Of a stretch of 64,000 nucleotides of DNA, positions 1 to 10,350 are shown one piece after another. Each line of letters begins with the position of its first letter. The stretch's first letter is position 1. The stretch comes from Cephalotus follicularis (Eukaryota > Streptophyta > Magnoliopsida > Oxalidales > Cephalotaceae), in assembly GCA_001972305.1 (NCBI GenBank), contig BDDD01001588.1, positions 128,774 to 192,773 of the forward strand. The letters are read 5' to 3'. The notes below the pieces were generated by a model that was not told the origin of the DNA, did not search any database, and saw nothing but the letters and a program-made list of their open reading frames with translations. The position numbers and the translations under genes are program-made.

Positions 1-261
1 CTCGAGGGGTGCCGCTTTGTGAACCGGCCTATTTTGGGGCTAGATTGTTGAGAACGTTGACGAGGAAGTCGAGAACGTTGAGTTCGCCACGGTAGGATAT
101 GCCACGGAATCTATATCCACGGCGGGGTCCTTACTCAAGCTACCATTTGAGATGAAGGGCAACGCCACCGTTTGGGCCATTGAGGAGGCCTTTGTGTAGT
201 CTTTTAAGAGATTGGTGTCCTATTAGAAGTTCCGCTCTGAGCAGGGAACTCTGTAGCGGTT
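1..261. other. Unassigned sequence before RT fragment
   Basis: No clear reading frame or LTR terminus is visible. It does not read as the protease-RT linker expected just upstream of a gypsy reverse transcriptase, so the RT fragment that follows probably has a rearranged left edge. Confidence 0.3.
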
Positions 262-721
262 TTGTTTGTGAAGAAGAAAGACGGATCTATGAGACTGTGT
301 ATTGATTACAGAGAATTGAATCGAATCACTGTTCGAAATAAATACCCTTTACCTAGGATTGATGACCTGTTTGATCAACTCCAAGGGGCACGGTATTTTT
401 CTAAGATCGATTTGAGATCGGGATATCATCGGTTGCAGATAAAAGATGAAGATGTGCCTAAGACCACTTTCCGCACACGGTATGGGCATTATGAATTTTT
501 GGTGATGCCGTTTGGGCTTACAAATGCACCGGCAGTTTTCATGGACCTGATGAATCGAGTTTTTCATGAGTATCTGGAACGCTTTGTGACAGTGTTCATC
601 GATGATATCCTTGTGTATTTGAAATCGAAGGAGGAACATGAAGAGCAACTTCGTATAGTGCTTGGTATTCTGAGAAAGAATCAGCTATACACAAAGTTTT
701 CGAAATGTGAGTTCTGGTTGG
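262..721 (+). pseudogene. Ty3/gypsy reverse transcriptase fragment
   Basis: This is the core of a gypsy reverse transcriptase, the enzyme that copies element RNA into DNA. An open frame of about 153 codons begins at the conserved [11 protein letters not shown] block and carries the [15 protein letters not shown] region, [12 protein letters not shown], the MPFGLTNAP block and an intact FIDDILVY catalytic box. It breaks off inside the conserved CEFWL motif exactly where the Sirevirus-like LTR begins at 722. Gag, protease, RNase H and integrase are absent. It is very close in sequence to the RT of the gypsy element at 42879-53179, so it comes from the same family. The missing right half is not found beyond 6204, so the locus was rearranged after the insertion. 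Confidence 0.85.
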
Positions 722-1999
722 TGAAATAAAACACTCTTGCAATATACAAGAGGGGGGGTGAATTGAATATTGAAGTAAATACGAAAATTTAAAAACTTTA
801 AATGTAAAAAGACAAGGAAAAAAAAACTTCTCCGATATTTAGAGTGGTTCGGCTAACTCTTGCCTACGTCCACTTTTCCCAAGGGAGCTCCTTGAGTTTC
901 CACTATCTCGATTTGATTAAGGCAGCAAATCGTTACACCTCACAATTTCGTGATTGACCTCAATCACAAGACTTTGACCTTAAAGCCTTATAGGATTCTC
1001 CTCTTTTACAAGAATATGAAAGTGTTTACAAGAACCTCTTAAATAGGTTGATGTGAATAATTCAGCTCACAAAAAGAAAAACTCAGACAATCTCAAGGAA
1101 TAAAGCTTAGTAGCTTTGTAGAACGATATAGAACTCTTTGAGCTTTTTCACACAAGTATGCTTGAATTCTATCTCTCTCTTGATGTTGTGTAGATCTTGT
1201 TGAATTGATGTAGTTCAGTGTATTTCAGTATGATTCAGTGTCTTCTTCTGAGGTTTCATGCTTCCTTTTATAGGCAGAAAAGAGTTGTAGCCGTTGCATA
1301 ATTTGTGGAAGCTTTTGATTAAATAAGAGTAGTTGCAATTATTGAATTTTTCTGCTGGTATAAAAACGTCGACTTCTTTGTAAAAGGCGTCGACTTCTTT
1401 TCAGTTGATAGCCGTTGTAAGTGGTTAAAATAGCCGTTCCAGGTTTCCCGGGTCTTGTTCACTTAAAAAGGCGTCGACTTCTTTTTGAAGGCGTCGATGT
1501 CTTTTCTGGGAAATCTCTCTTAGAGTCGATGCATTTTCTGGGAATTTGCAGGTACCTCTGAAAGGCGTCGATGTCTTTTGGAATGTCGTCGATGTCTTTC
1601 ATGTAAAGATTGATGTCTTTAATTACAATTTCATACAGTAGCTTCTGGCACAGAAAATGTCTGAAAACGTCGATGTTATCTTGGAAGTAGTCGATGTCAT
1701 CTTGGAAGTAGTCGATGTCTTTTGGAAGTAGTCGATGTCTTTTGGTACGGACGTCGATGTAATTACTGGAAGAACGATGTCTTCTTTGTAATTGATTTTG
1801 CACTAAAGACGTCGATGTTATTTTGAAGGAGTCGACTTCTTTCGTACGGACGTCGATGTTTTTCGTTGAGAGTCAATGTCTTCTTCTGCAGATTGGTTTT
1901 AGGCTTTGATATGAACTTGTAATTTCTTGCACATCAAGTAAACTTGTTAAATGCAAATATGTTATCATCAAAACAAGGATTGAGACTAAATCGTCAACA
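722..1999 (-). repeat. 3' LTR of Sirevirus-like element
   Basis: About 1278 bp. In plus coordinates it starts TGAAATAAAAC and ends TCGTCAACA, giving the TG...CA termini. It is co-linear with 5148-6204 over most of its length and with the solo LTR at 32182-33232. The stretch from 1366 to 1870 is packed with TCGA-centred dyads. It is inserted directly in the gypsy RT fragment. Confidence 0.85.
1366..1870. repeat. TCGA-centred dyad array in copia LTR
   Basis: Roughly fifteen irregularly spaced units of the form GTCGAC or GTCGATGTC. Many are flanked by arms that complete a dyad such as AAAGGC or AAAGAC before and GTCTTT after. The homologous LTR has the same kind of array at 5539-6085. Open frames rich in Lys-Asp-Ile-Asp across it are translations of the repeat, not a gene. 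Confidence 0.85.
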
Positions 2000-2014
2000 A
2001 TCTCCCCCTTTTTG
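2000..2014 (-). other. Polypurine tract
   Basis: Read on the minus strand, an A/G run (AAAAAGGGGGAGAT) lies directly before the 3' LTR. This is the expected primer site for plus-strand DNA synthesis and fixes the element orientation. Confidence 0.75.
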
Positions 2015-2661
2015 ATGATGACAAAAATTTGCTCAAAAGGTATAAATTACAAGTAATTACCAATTGAAAAAATATAAGAGCATATCAAAAGAGATTTAGT
2101 AAGCATTATAATGTAAGTTGCAATATCAGTAAGTATTGTAAGTTGCAATATCAGAAGCAAAGAGTGTAAGTTGCAATATCAGAATCAGTGAGTTGAGCCT
2201 TTCTCTCAAAATGCATAAATAGCATTTCTCAATACCATTTGCATTTCTCCCTATACCATAAGCATTATAATTCTTTTGAGCCAGCATCATAATTCTTTTG
2301 AGCCCATTTCTCCCCCTTTTTTGTATAGCATCAAAAAGGTTTCTACAAAAGGCAGAGATTGTAAGCTCCCCCTCAATAATAGCTAGGGTAAAAAAAATAT
2401 GAGTAAGGCAAAATGCAAAAAAAATAATGTGATAAAACATAATCATACAACATAATTATATCAATAAATCAGAAAATCATTCATACAATCATAAACACAA
2501 TTCATGAAACACAATCTTATAAACACAATTGCATAAACACTTCATTAATATCATAAAATTAAAAGATGTTCTTTACAAAACAAAAAAAATGAACACTAAG
2601 GTTCATTACAACATCAAACAAAAACAGCAACAAGAATTAAAAAACAGAAACAACAGAAAAA
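2015..2661. other. Untranslated 3' region of the copia remnant
   Basis: A/T-rich sequence between the env-position ORF and the polypurine tract. Two further C-rich runs (about 2310-2318 and 2367-2373), purine on the minus strand, resemble decayed duplicates of the polypurine tract. No coding signal seen. Confidence 0.4.
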
Positions 2662-3972
2662 TCATTCATCAGCAGGAGTGGAGACATCGGATCCAGATTC
2701 ATCGCCCGACATTTCTTCACATCGATCAATCGTCTTGGATTCGGCAAGCTTCCGTTCCATCCTTTTGAGACGCCTCTTTGTGACTTTTAATTCATAGAAG
2801 ATGGTGTCATCAATGTGTCGGAAGTCCGAATGAATTATCTTATGATCACCCTCCAATCGATTGAGCCATGAGTTGATTTCTTTAAACGAGGATTCCATGG
2901 CAACAAATTTTGATTGCATGAACTCCATCATCCTGTCATAATCAGAAGTGGATGAGGAGCCCTGAGCATGGTGCTGAGCAGAGGCAGGGGCAGTTTGTTC
3001 TTGAGCTTCACAAGGAGGGTTGTCCTCTTGCTCTTCCCGTGCAATCCTTGGTGCTAGATCCGCTTTGGGCAAATAAGTCCAGATTCCTTCCTGTTTCTTC
3101 CACCCCATTCGATTTAGCGTGCTTTTGTTGTATGTATCTTCCTTCTTCAACTTGGTTTCATTCTCTCCCTCAAGCGGAATATGACAATGTAGGAAGACTT
3201 TGGTAAGAATAGAGCCAAAGGGTAGAACATATTTCTTTTGGGAAAATGCTCTAACCATAGTCTTGAGCATTCGAAGAGGGAAACAAAACTCAATTTTTGA
3301 AAGAATGCACCACATAAGAAAAACTTGCATTCTTGACAACTTGGCATACCCTCCACCGGAGGGTAAGATTTGATGAACTATGAGATGGTGGAGAAGCCTA
3401 TGATCTACTGACAAACGATTAGTTGTCAGAGCCATGTTGGGATGGACATTTGGATCGTTGGGATACAAAATCGACAAAATTCGGTTAGGGTGAAAACCCT
3501 CAACCTCCGGCCATTTTTTGGATTAAAAAACATAAAGACCGGTATGTGGAATATGTAGGATAGAAGCTAGAATCCTAGCATCTAGATAAATCCTATGCCC
3601 TTTAACAAATGAGGAGATTGCAAATTCCTCATTTTGGGCCGAAACCATTTTTAGGTTGGAATAAAATTCCTTAACCAATTTTATATAAAATGGGTCAGAA
3701 ATTTGAACTAGGGGAAGAAGGTGGAGGTCATCTAACAAGGAAACGAAGGAGAATTCGGAAGAACAGAAATCTATATCAATGTTTCTGCCTCCCATGACTC
3801 GTTTTTCAACAAAAGAGATGGTTCTAATAGGAATTTGTTCTTCGGATGAGGAATCCGATTGAGAAGACTCAGAGGAAGGTTCCCTAAGCTCAAGCCTCTG
3901 CTTCTTAGCAGATTTCTTAGGCTGAGATGTAGAGGCAGCCTTCTTTTTGGCAGTTTGCTTAGTCCTAGGCAT
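2662..3972 (-). pseudogene. Env-position ORF, plant transposon protein type
   Basis: A frame of 436 codons from an ATG at 3972 to the stop at 2662, interrupted by a single TAA at 3525-3523. Both halves are in the same frame, so one substitution separates it from being open. The N-terminus MPRTKQTAKKKAAS is basic and closely resembles the histone H3 tail; a Ser/Glu-rich acidic stretch follows. The middle, including HRIYLDARILASILHIP and later NRLSVDHRLLHHLI, resembles the domain annotated in plants as putative plant transposon protein; I infer this from the pattern and could not search. The C-terminus is charged and probably coiled-coil, ending in an acidic tail. It lies after the end of pol and before the polypurine tract, the position of env-like genes in Sireviruses. 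I see no convincing signal peptide or membrane anchor. Its function is unknown. Confidence 0.6.
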
Positions 3973-4177
3973 TTTGTCAAACAGATGGAATGCACAATAG
4001 ACAAACACAAAGAATGACAAATAGAGATGGATTGGAAAGGACGAAAAGAGTTTTTGTAGTTGTAAAGGTGATTAGAGGATGTTTTCTAACAAAACAAAAC
4101 GATTTTTCAGTAAAAATAAAGAGAGTAAAATTTTTTGAAAAACTCAGAATATGAGGGAATATGTAGAATGAGCATGA

Positions 4178-4445
4178 GGTCGACTTTTTATGAAGAAGTC
4201 GAGTTTCTGAGGAAAAGACGTCGACTTGATTCTAAAAGAGGTCGACACGTTCTTTAAAATCGAGCTGCAAAAACGGTGCGTTTAAAAAAGCATCGACGCG
4301 TTTTAAAAGAAGTCGACGTGTTTCAAGGAAACACAAAGAGATCGACGTTTTTCAAAAGAGGTCGACGTGATTTTCATAAGTTTTCCAGAAAAGAAGTCGA
4401 CTCTATTTTGTAAAGCATAAAAATTTCCAGAAAAGGAGTCGACGT
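4178..4445. repeat. TCGA dyad array between pol and env-position ORF
   Basis: About ten GTCGAC or ATCGAC cores, mostly preceded by purine-rich AAAAGA(G/A) and followed by TTT-rich sequence, spaced 15-40 bp. It is inside the element and outside the LTR, so the motif is not confined to LTRs. Confidence 0.7.
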
Positions 4446-4549
4446 TTTTGTAACACATAACAGAAAATCAAGCAAAAAAAAATAGAACATTAACCAAAAA
4501 ACAATCGTCACATCAATTAACATTCAATCAAAACAATCATTCATACATA

Positions 4550-4708
4550 TTAAACATCATTCAAGTCACATAAACCTAATTCTCTTCTAAACTTAGAAAA
4601 AGAATATTCATCTAGAGGTTTGGTGAAAATATCCGCCACTTGTTTTTCGGTGGGAATATACTCTAAAACAATATCTCCACACTCTATGTGTTCTCTTAAG
4701 AAAACATG
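4550..4708 (-). pseudogene. End of copia pol (RNase H C-terminus)
   Basis: Reading on the minus strand, about 52 codons end at a TAA at 4552-4550. They carry the signature tail of Ty1/copia RNase H: FLREHIECGDIVLEYIP, then the near-invariant ADIFTKPLD, then a short Arg/Leu-rich end. Sequence upstream (above 4708) no longer matches, so all of pol before this point is lost. It precedes the env-position ORF by about 580 bp, which fixes gene order as pol, dyad array, env-position ORF, 3' LTR. Confidence 0.8.
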
Positions 4709-4808
4709 TTTAAATTATTTTATTGCTAAGATTTCAGTTTTAAATGTACTTTTTGGAAATCTTCCTGCTTTAAAATATTATTTACTGTTTTATATTCTAT
4801 ATCCGTAA

Positions 4809-5147
4809 TGAGGTTTGCTCAGCCGTGTTTTTATTTCCATGCGGCAGGTTATCGGGAGCAAAGGGGCAACGTGTGATGAGAGTGACTCCCATATGTCTGA
4901 GGATCGTCTAGTAGCTGATCCTTTTATGTTATGTGGTCATAGTGGAACCCGATAATTAAACAATGTGTTATTTCAGTTTATGACTTTTGGATTTTTGGAT
5001 ATGTTTCAGTTATGATCAGTTTTTATATGTTATGGTTATGCTTTAAACCATCACATTTTTAATAAAGATGAACCTTTTAATATGATATGATCTGTTTAGT
5101 TTTGGTATTATGCACTGTGGCGACTCCCACGGATCGGGGGTGTTACA
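4809..5147 (+). repeat. 3' end of a gypsy LTR, inserted fragment
   Basis: The right edge ends GGGGGTGTTACA and adjoins the truncated Sirevirus-like LTR at 5148. Reverse-complemented, the start of the LTR at 42879 shows the same order of blocks: TTTAAACCATCA, then an AATAAA stretch, then the terminal GGGGGTGTTACA. It is therefore a related LTR in the opposite orientation. The left edge is approximate. Confidence 0.65.
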
Positions 5148-6204
5148 GTGATTGACCTCAATCACAAGACCTTGACCTCAAGACCTTAGAGGATTCTCCT
5201 CTTTTACAAGTAATAATGAAAGTGTTTACAAGATAACCTCTCAAATAGGTTGATATGAATAATACAGCTCTCAATATGAAACACTCAGAAAATCTCAAAG
5301 GATAAAGCTTAGAAGCTTGTTAGAACACTATTGAGCACTTTGAGCTATTTGCACACTAGAATGCTTGAATATGAATTCTTTCTTGATGTTGTGTGATTGA
5401 TGTGAATAATTCTGAATTGTTGTTATTCTTCTGAGGTTTCAGTCTTCCTTTTATAGCCATAAAAGATTTGTAGCCGTTGCATAAATCATGGAAGCTTTTG
5501 ATTAATAAATGTGTAGTTGCAATCTTGGATTTTGTCTTCTGCTGACATAAAGACGTCGATGTCTTTTGAAAGGCGTCGATGTCTATACAGTTTATAACCG
5601 TTGGAAGTGCACCAACTAGTCGTTCCATGTTTCCCGGGTCAAACTATTTTAAAAAGACGTCGATGTCTTTTTAAAGGCGTCGATGTCATTTCTGGGAAAT
5701 CTTTAGGTATTGAAACTTTGAGCATCACATCGACTTCTTCTTTAGGGATCGATGTCTTTTCTGGGAAATGCAGGTGGCTCTAGAAAGGCGTCGATGTCTA
5801 TGGAAAGGCGTCGATGTCTTTTGTACTGACGTCGATGTCTTTGCATATAGGGATCGATGTCTTCATTGCACATTTTGTACAGTAGCTTCTGGCACTAAAG
5901 ACGTCGATGTCATCTTGAAAGGAGTCGATGCCTTTCAGTACGGACGTCGATGTCATTACTAGAAGAACGATGTCATCATTGTAATTTGATCTTGTAACTT
6001 CTGACACTAAAGACATCGATGTCTTTTGGAAGGGATCGATGTCATTCTGTACGAACGTCGATGTCATTTCTTGAGAGTCGATGTCTTCTTTTGCAGATGG
6101 TATTTTGCCTTGGTATTGAACTTGTAATTTCTTGCACATCAAGTAACCTTGTCAAATGCAAATATGTTATCATCAAAACAAGGATTGGGACTAAATCGTC
6201 AACA
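5148..6204 (-). repeat. Truncated 5' LTR of Sirevirus-like element
   Basis: Matches 950-1999 of the 3' LTR from GTGATTGACCTCAATCACAAG onward and ends with the same TCGTCAACA. It lacks the part equivalent to 722-949, and the primer binding site that should follow is missing; a gypsy LTR end is joined there instead. Confidence 0.8.
5539..6085. repeat. TCGA dyad array in 5' LTR (AAAGAC arms)
   Basis: About seventeen units around GTCGATGTC in 550 bp. Complete dyads include AAAGACGTCGATGTCTTT at 5550 and 5655, and a variant near 5918 in which the arms are GAAAGG and CCTTTC. Centre sequence is stable while arm sequence and length vary. Confidence 0.85.
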
Positions 6205-7327
6205 ATTACCAACAACCGTAGGTGCATTCTGAGCATATGGTTGCCCTGCATTTGAACTGCTACTGTACTGTAAATTGATTGTGGTTGATTACTGAATGTA
6301 TTAACCATCTTGGAAAACTTGCATGATTATTATAATCATTTTGAGTAAGAAAATGTATATTTGACAAATATAAACTTATATTTTCAAATGACTAGGGGAG
6401 TATTCCCAAAGACAGAGAAATGTATTGTTTTAAGTATTACAACTTATAACAACCTGATAATGGAGTAAAATATTTTAAACAAATATATTTTGATCAAGTA
6501 ATCACATTTTGTTGCTTGACTTGTATTGTACTGTGTTTGTAACCTCTTAATTACTAAGCCGCTGTGCTAGTAACTTGCTGTTGGTTTAGCCGCCGTGCTA
6601 AGCAACATACGGAGGACTTGCTCCAAGCTGTTCACAAATGGGGATGGAGTAAGAGTGCATGACGTTGGGGCCAGGAGGTGGCGACGGTTATGACGACCTG
6701 CTTGTCTGGTTCCTTTTTGGGACATACTTACTACCTGTGTTTGATATAACCTTATGAGGTTATACATGTACTATGAACATGCATATGTTTTTATATGTAA
6801 ATATGGAGATATAATTACTGTGAAAATTACATGTCATGCTGCATCACTATGCATTCATTCATGATACGCATTACCTTTGACCTTGAACTGTATACATAAA
6901 CTTTTCTACTTAGCCGAGTGAGGACAAAGGCTAACCCCCTACTATAATAGATTGATGAAGTGGGTTTTGATATGGAGCACGCAAGGAGACTTAAAGAGAA
7001 GACTGAGTGGTTTCTCTTAATTTTTTATGTACTGGATTACTGAACAATGACTATGTAACTGGATTTTTGTAACTTGGGTTTATTTTATTTTGTATTGTAT
7101 CATCACGCTCCGTTTATGGGCGATCGACCATGATGTTGGGTTTATATAAACTCTGTGGGTATCACGTAGTATGGGATGCGTGATACGTATTTTAATTCAG
7201 CTTACTTTATGTTATTGCTTCCGCTACTGAAGGTTTTGTTTTTATGTAATATCGCATAAGCTGAATTAAGTTATGTTGATTGACCTACCCTTTTATGTTG
7301 CCTTCTTGAGAAAACGGGGGCGTGACA
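6205..7327 (+). repeat. Tekay-like gypsy LTR fragment
   Basis: The right edge ends GGGGGCGTGACA. The order of blocks matches other gypsy LTRs here: GAGCATATGGTTGC near the left, paired hairpins at 6551-6573 (TTACTA/TAGTAA) and 6584-6603 (GTTTAGC/GCTAAGC), the TTAGCC...GGCTAA hairpin at 6910-6934, and the CGTAGTATGGGATGCGTG block. The left part is cut off at the Sirevirus-like LTR. Confidence 0.7.
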
Positions 7328-8408
7328 CGGGCCTTGCCCACTAATATCTATCTAAGCCTTGCCCGTTAACCCCAGCCAAATGGAAAGGAACAGAGAACAA
7401 CCCTGCACTCACACTTAGCATACCATCATAGACAATAGTACACCGCAGATCTAGGTATGGAACCCGGGGGTAGTTCCCACAAAGCATCCCATCATAGACA
7501 ATGAGAAAACTAAGGGGAGTTGATTCTCGGACGTACCCTTTACCACCGACCGAACCCATGCATCCTGTTCACACATCCCAGTGTATCCCGTCCGCACATC
7601 CCAATGCATCCCACATATCAGAGGAACCAAGAACAAAAGGAGAGATCGTCTGACACAAACAACAACTGTCAGAGGAACAACATACATTCAACCCAGGAAC
7701 CACCCGAGCTCTTAAGCTCTTCCAAGAACAGGATAACAACATAAACAAGGGTAACAGGGATCCAAATCCCACAGAAAACGTTTAACCAGAGGATAACAAT
7801 AGGCACACGAGATACCGAGTAAAAGAAAGAAGACAATGTCCCGCTTACAAATGGCCTCAAGCTACCGTCGACCAACCCCAAGATGCTCGGTCACAGCAAC
7901 AGGTTCCTCGTCTGCAAACTAACACATATTAGATCGAGAAGAAGACATAACACATGCATGAACATAAAAAACAACCAGACAAACTAGGCTATCATCCTCC
8001 TCCTCGGCCCCAGCGCAACGTGCCACCACACAACACAAACCAGGGAAGAGCATAGCTCACCTTCACAGCTCAAAAGAAATAGAGAGCAACAAAAACGCTC
8101 ACGGAAGAAGGGAAAGAAGAAGAAGAAGAAGAAACCAGATCTCTCTCTCACTTCTCTCTCTCAAAGCCAAACTCCACTAACCAAGAAAGCACTGCCAGCC
8201 CAATTTCCAACTCCCACAATTCTTATCCCAACGCAACCTTGAGAGCAACAAGCTTCCGCAAGAAGCTAACCATTAAATCAATATAATAGCCCAAACTAAC
8301 CATGTCCACATGTTTTAACTAACTTACCACAATCCCACTTAAGTCTTTTCCATGTGACAAACAAGGCCTTAAGTTATAATCCTCTAAAAATAGGTACGGG
8401 GTATTACA
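7328..8408 (-). repeat. 3' LTR of deleted gypsy element
   Basis: Ends GGGGTATTACA at 8408 and matches 9920-10350 from about 7975 onward. The left border next to the CGTGACA end of the preceding LTR is approximate. Confidence 0.55.
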
Positions 8409-8424
8409 TCCCCCCCACCTTAGG
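8409..8424 (-). other. Polypurine tract
   Basis: On the minus strand TAAGGTGGGGGGGA immediately before the 3' LTR, the usual gypsy plus-strand primer site. Confidence 0.6.
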
Positions 8425-8449
8425 AATTTTATCCCCAAAATTTAAAATA

Positions 8450-9823
8450 CAGGTGGAACATGATCCGAAGAAACAAACTTACCTTCATCCTCACCGGGAG
8501 TGGTAAGTCCTGTACTCGTCTTCAGATTGTACACCCTTATAGTAACCATAGGTTTTCCAGGTGGTCTACTGCTACCAGCTCCCGAACCAGAGGCTTGCCG
8601 AGCAGCCGCTCCACTACCCTGTGCTCCCAACTGATTGGTCCTCTACACTGGTTCTCTGGCCATTGACTGTACAACCGAGGATGCAAATCCTTGTGTCCCC
8701 ATTTCACCCTACAACCTCAACACACATCGATTCCTCAAATGCCCGGTCTGACCAAAATGGTAACACGAATGTGCCTCTACTCCACACTCACCAACATGGT
8801 GTCGACCACACTGCTGACAACGTGATGGTGACGAAAAAGTCGCTGCACTCTCCATCTCAGGAGTTCCATGAGAAAATCTAGGGACTGGAGCCTAACTCCG
8901 CTGCTCGAGTGATCCTCCCCAAGTCCCCTTGCCTACTGGTCCACTGGCAGACGAAGATCCCCTCATCCTCTGATTCTTTGAGGAACTCTCCTCCCCTTCA
9001 AGATTCAAAGCAGACCGTTTCTGTCCTCGGTCCTGTCTGCTCCTCTGCTCATTTATGATTGCCCGTCCCTCATGGATGACTCCACCAGATTACCAAAAAC
9101 ATTCCACTCAATAGTTGCTACAGAATGTCATATCTCCGGCCTTTAGCCATCCAAAAACCTCTGGAAAGTCTCCTTCTGGTCAGCCACTAAGGTAGGAGCA
9201 TAATGAGACAACTGCAAAAACATATGCTCATACTGTGCCACCGACATAGAATCCTGATACAAACGCAAGAATTCCCTCCTCCCCTCCTGAACATAGGTAC
9301 GAGGAAGAAAAAGCTGACGGAACTCCTTCTTAAACAAAGCCCAGGTGATCTCCAGGGGATCCTCAAACCTAGCACTCAAAGCTTCCCACCAACTCAAGGC
9401 TCCTTGCTCTAACAAAAAGGACGCGTTACCCACCCATTGGTCCACGGATATATCAATCCTTTCAAATATCCTCTCCAAATGGTTTAACCAAGTCTCTGCA
9501 TCAGCGGGGTTCCCAGATCTTTCAAAAACAACCGCTCCAAGGAGTTGCATATGCTCAAGTGGCAAAGGTTGAGGTCTAACTGCTCCAACGATTTAAGCCC
9601 AAATGGTAAAAGCCTGTAACAGCTCAGACTGACTTCCCGCAACAATCGGAGTAGGTACTTAAGCAGTAGACTACCCAGTATGATCCTCGACCTCTGTCGG
9701 TCTGCTTTCCCTAGCCTCAACTCCAGGATTTGTGTCCACGTCCGGCTGGACATTCTGTGGTTCCTGATCCTTAGCTGGCCTGGAGGTTACCCTGCCCCCA
9801 ATCAGGCCACGACGGCGCATCAT
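8450..9823 (-). pseudogene. Gypsy gag, broken
   Basis: Gag forms the element's particle and binds its RNA. On the minus strand the frame begins near 9823 with MMRRRGLIGGRV. A clean stretch at 9565-9143 is a typical retrotransposon gag domain: ETWLNHLERIF, ASFLLEQGALSWWEAL, then FLPRTYVQEGRREFLRL and VAQYEHMF. Nearer 8830-8720 lie a CQQCGRHHVGEC cluster and a CYHFGQTGHLRNRC zinc knuckle, in which the second cysteine is replaced by His in the CX2C pair. Several stops and frameshifts separate these parts. It leads straight to the purine tract, with no pol. Confidence 0.75.
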
Positions 9824-9899
9824 CCTTCACACACCAGGTAAGAAACCATTGTAACCACACGTTCTATATGTATGCCATGCATGAAATGCAAAACCCAGC

Positions 9900-10350
9900 A
9901 TATAGAACCCCAGAAACCAGCCAAACCAGGCTATCATCCTCCTCCTCAGCTCCAGCGCAATGTGCCATCACAAAACACAAACCAGGGAAGAGGGGAGCTC
10001 ACCTTCATAGCTCAAAAGCAAAAGAGAGCAACCAAAACGCTCACGGAAGAAGGGAAAGAGGAAGTAGAAGAAGATACCAGCTCTCTCTCACACTTCTCTC
10101 TCTCAAAGCCGAACTCCACTAACCAAGAAAGCACTGCCAGCCCACTTACCAACTCCCACAATTCTTATCCCAATGCAACCTTGCGAACAACAAGCTTCCT
10201 CAAGAAGCTAACCATTAAATCAATATAATAACCCAAACTAACCATATCCACATGTTTTAACTAACTTACCACAATCCCACTTAAGTCCTTTCCATGTGCC
10301 ACACAAGACCTCAAGTTATAATCCTCTAAAAACAGGTACGTGGTATTACA
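9900..10350 (-). repeat. Partial 5' LTR of deleted gypsy element
   Basis: Ends GTGGTATTACA at 10350 and aligns with 7975-8408, including the ACCAGGGAAGAG block and the CTCTCTCTCA run. The boundary with the gag leader is approximate. Confidence 0.55.

Larger units (their letters stand above)
722..6204 (-). mobile_element. Sirevirus-like Ty1/copia remnant
   Basis: On the minus strand two related LTRs flank what remains of an element: a truncated 5' LTR (6204 down to 5148), the last part of pol, an ORF in the env-like position, a polypurine tract and a complete 3' LTR (1999 down to 722). Read on the minus strand both LTRs begin TGTTGACGATTTAG. Gag, protease, integrase and most of RT are missing; at that position there is instead the 3' end of a gypsy LTR (4809-5147). 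An extra ORF after pol and LTRs above 1 kb fit the Sirevirus lineage. I found no matching target-site duplication, so the ends or flanks have been rearranged. Confidence 0.75.
7328..10350 (-). mobile_element. Internally deleted gypsy element, gag only
   Basis: On the minus strand: a partial 5' LTR/leader (10350 to about 9900), gag (9823 to about 8450), a purine tract and a 3' LTR ending at 8408. Both LTR copies end GGTATTACA in plus coordinates, and they share the block around CTATCATCCTCCTCCTC (7991 and 9930). No protease, RT, RNase H or integrase lies between gag and the purine tract, so pol is lost as a block. I could not find a target-site duplication. Confidence 0.65.

Noticed and set aside
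1459..1803. Open frame on the minus strand with Lys-Asp-Ile-Asp repeats (also 5798-6142)
   Set aside because: It is the translation of the TCGA dyad array in an LTR; there is no ATG context or conservation pointing to protein.
1366..1870. CRISPR-like spaced short repeats
   Set aside because: Units are short, imperfect and palindromic with irregular spacing, lie in plant LTRs and have no cas genes.
3523..3972. Histone H3 gene
   Set aside because: Only the first dozen residues resemble H3; the rest is unrelated, and it lies inside a retroelement.
722..6204. Target-site duplication of the Sirevirus-like remnant
   Set aside because: The bases before 722 (GTTGG) and after 6204 (ATTAC) do not match, so none is claimed.
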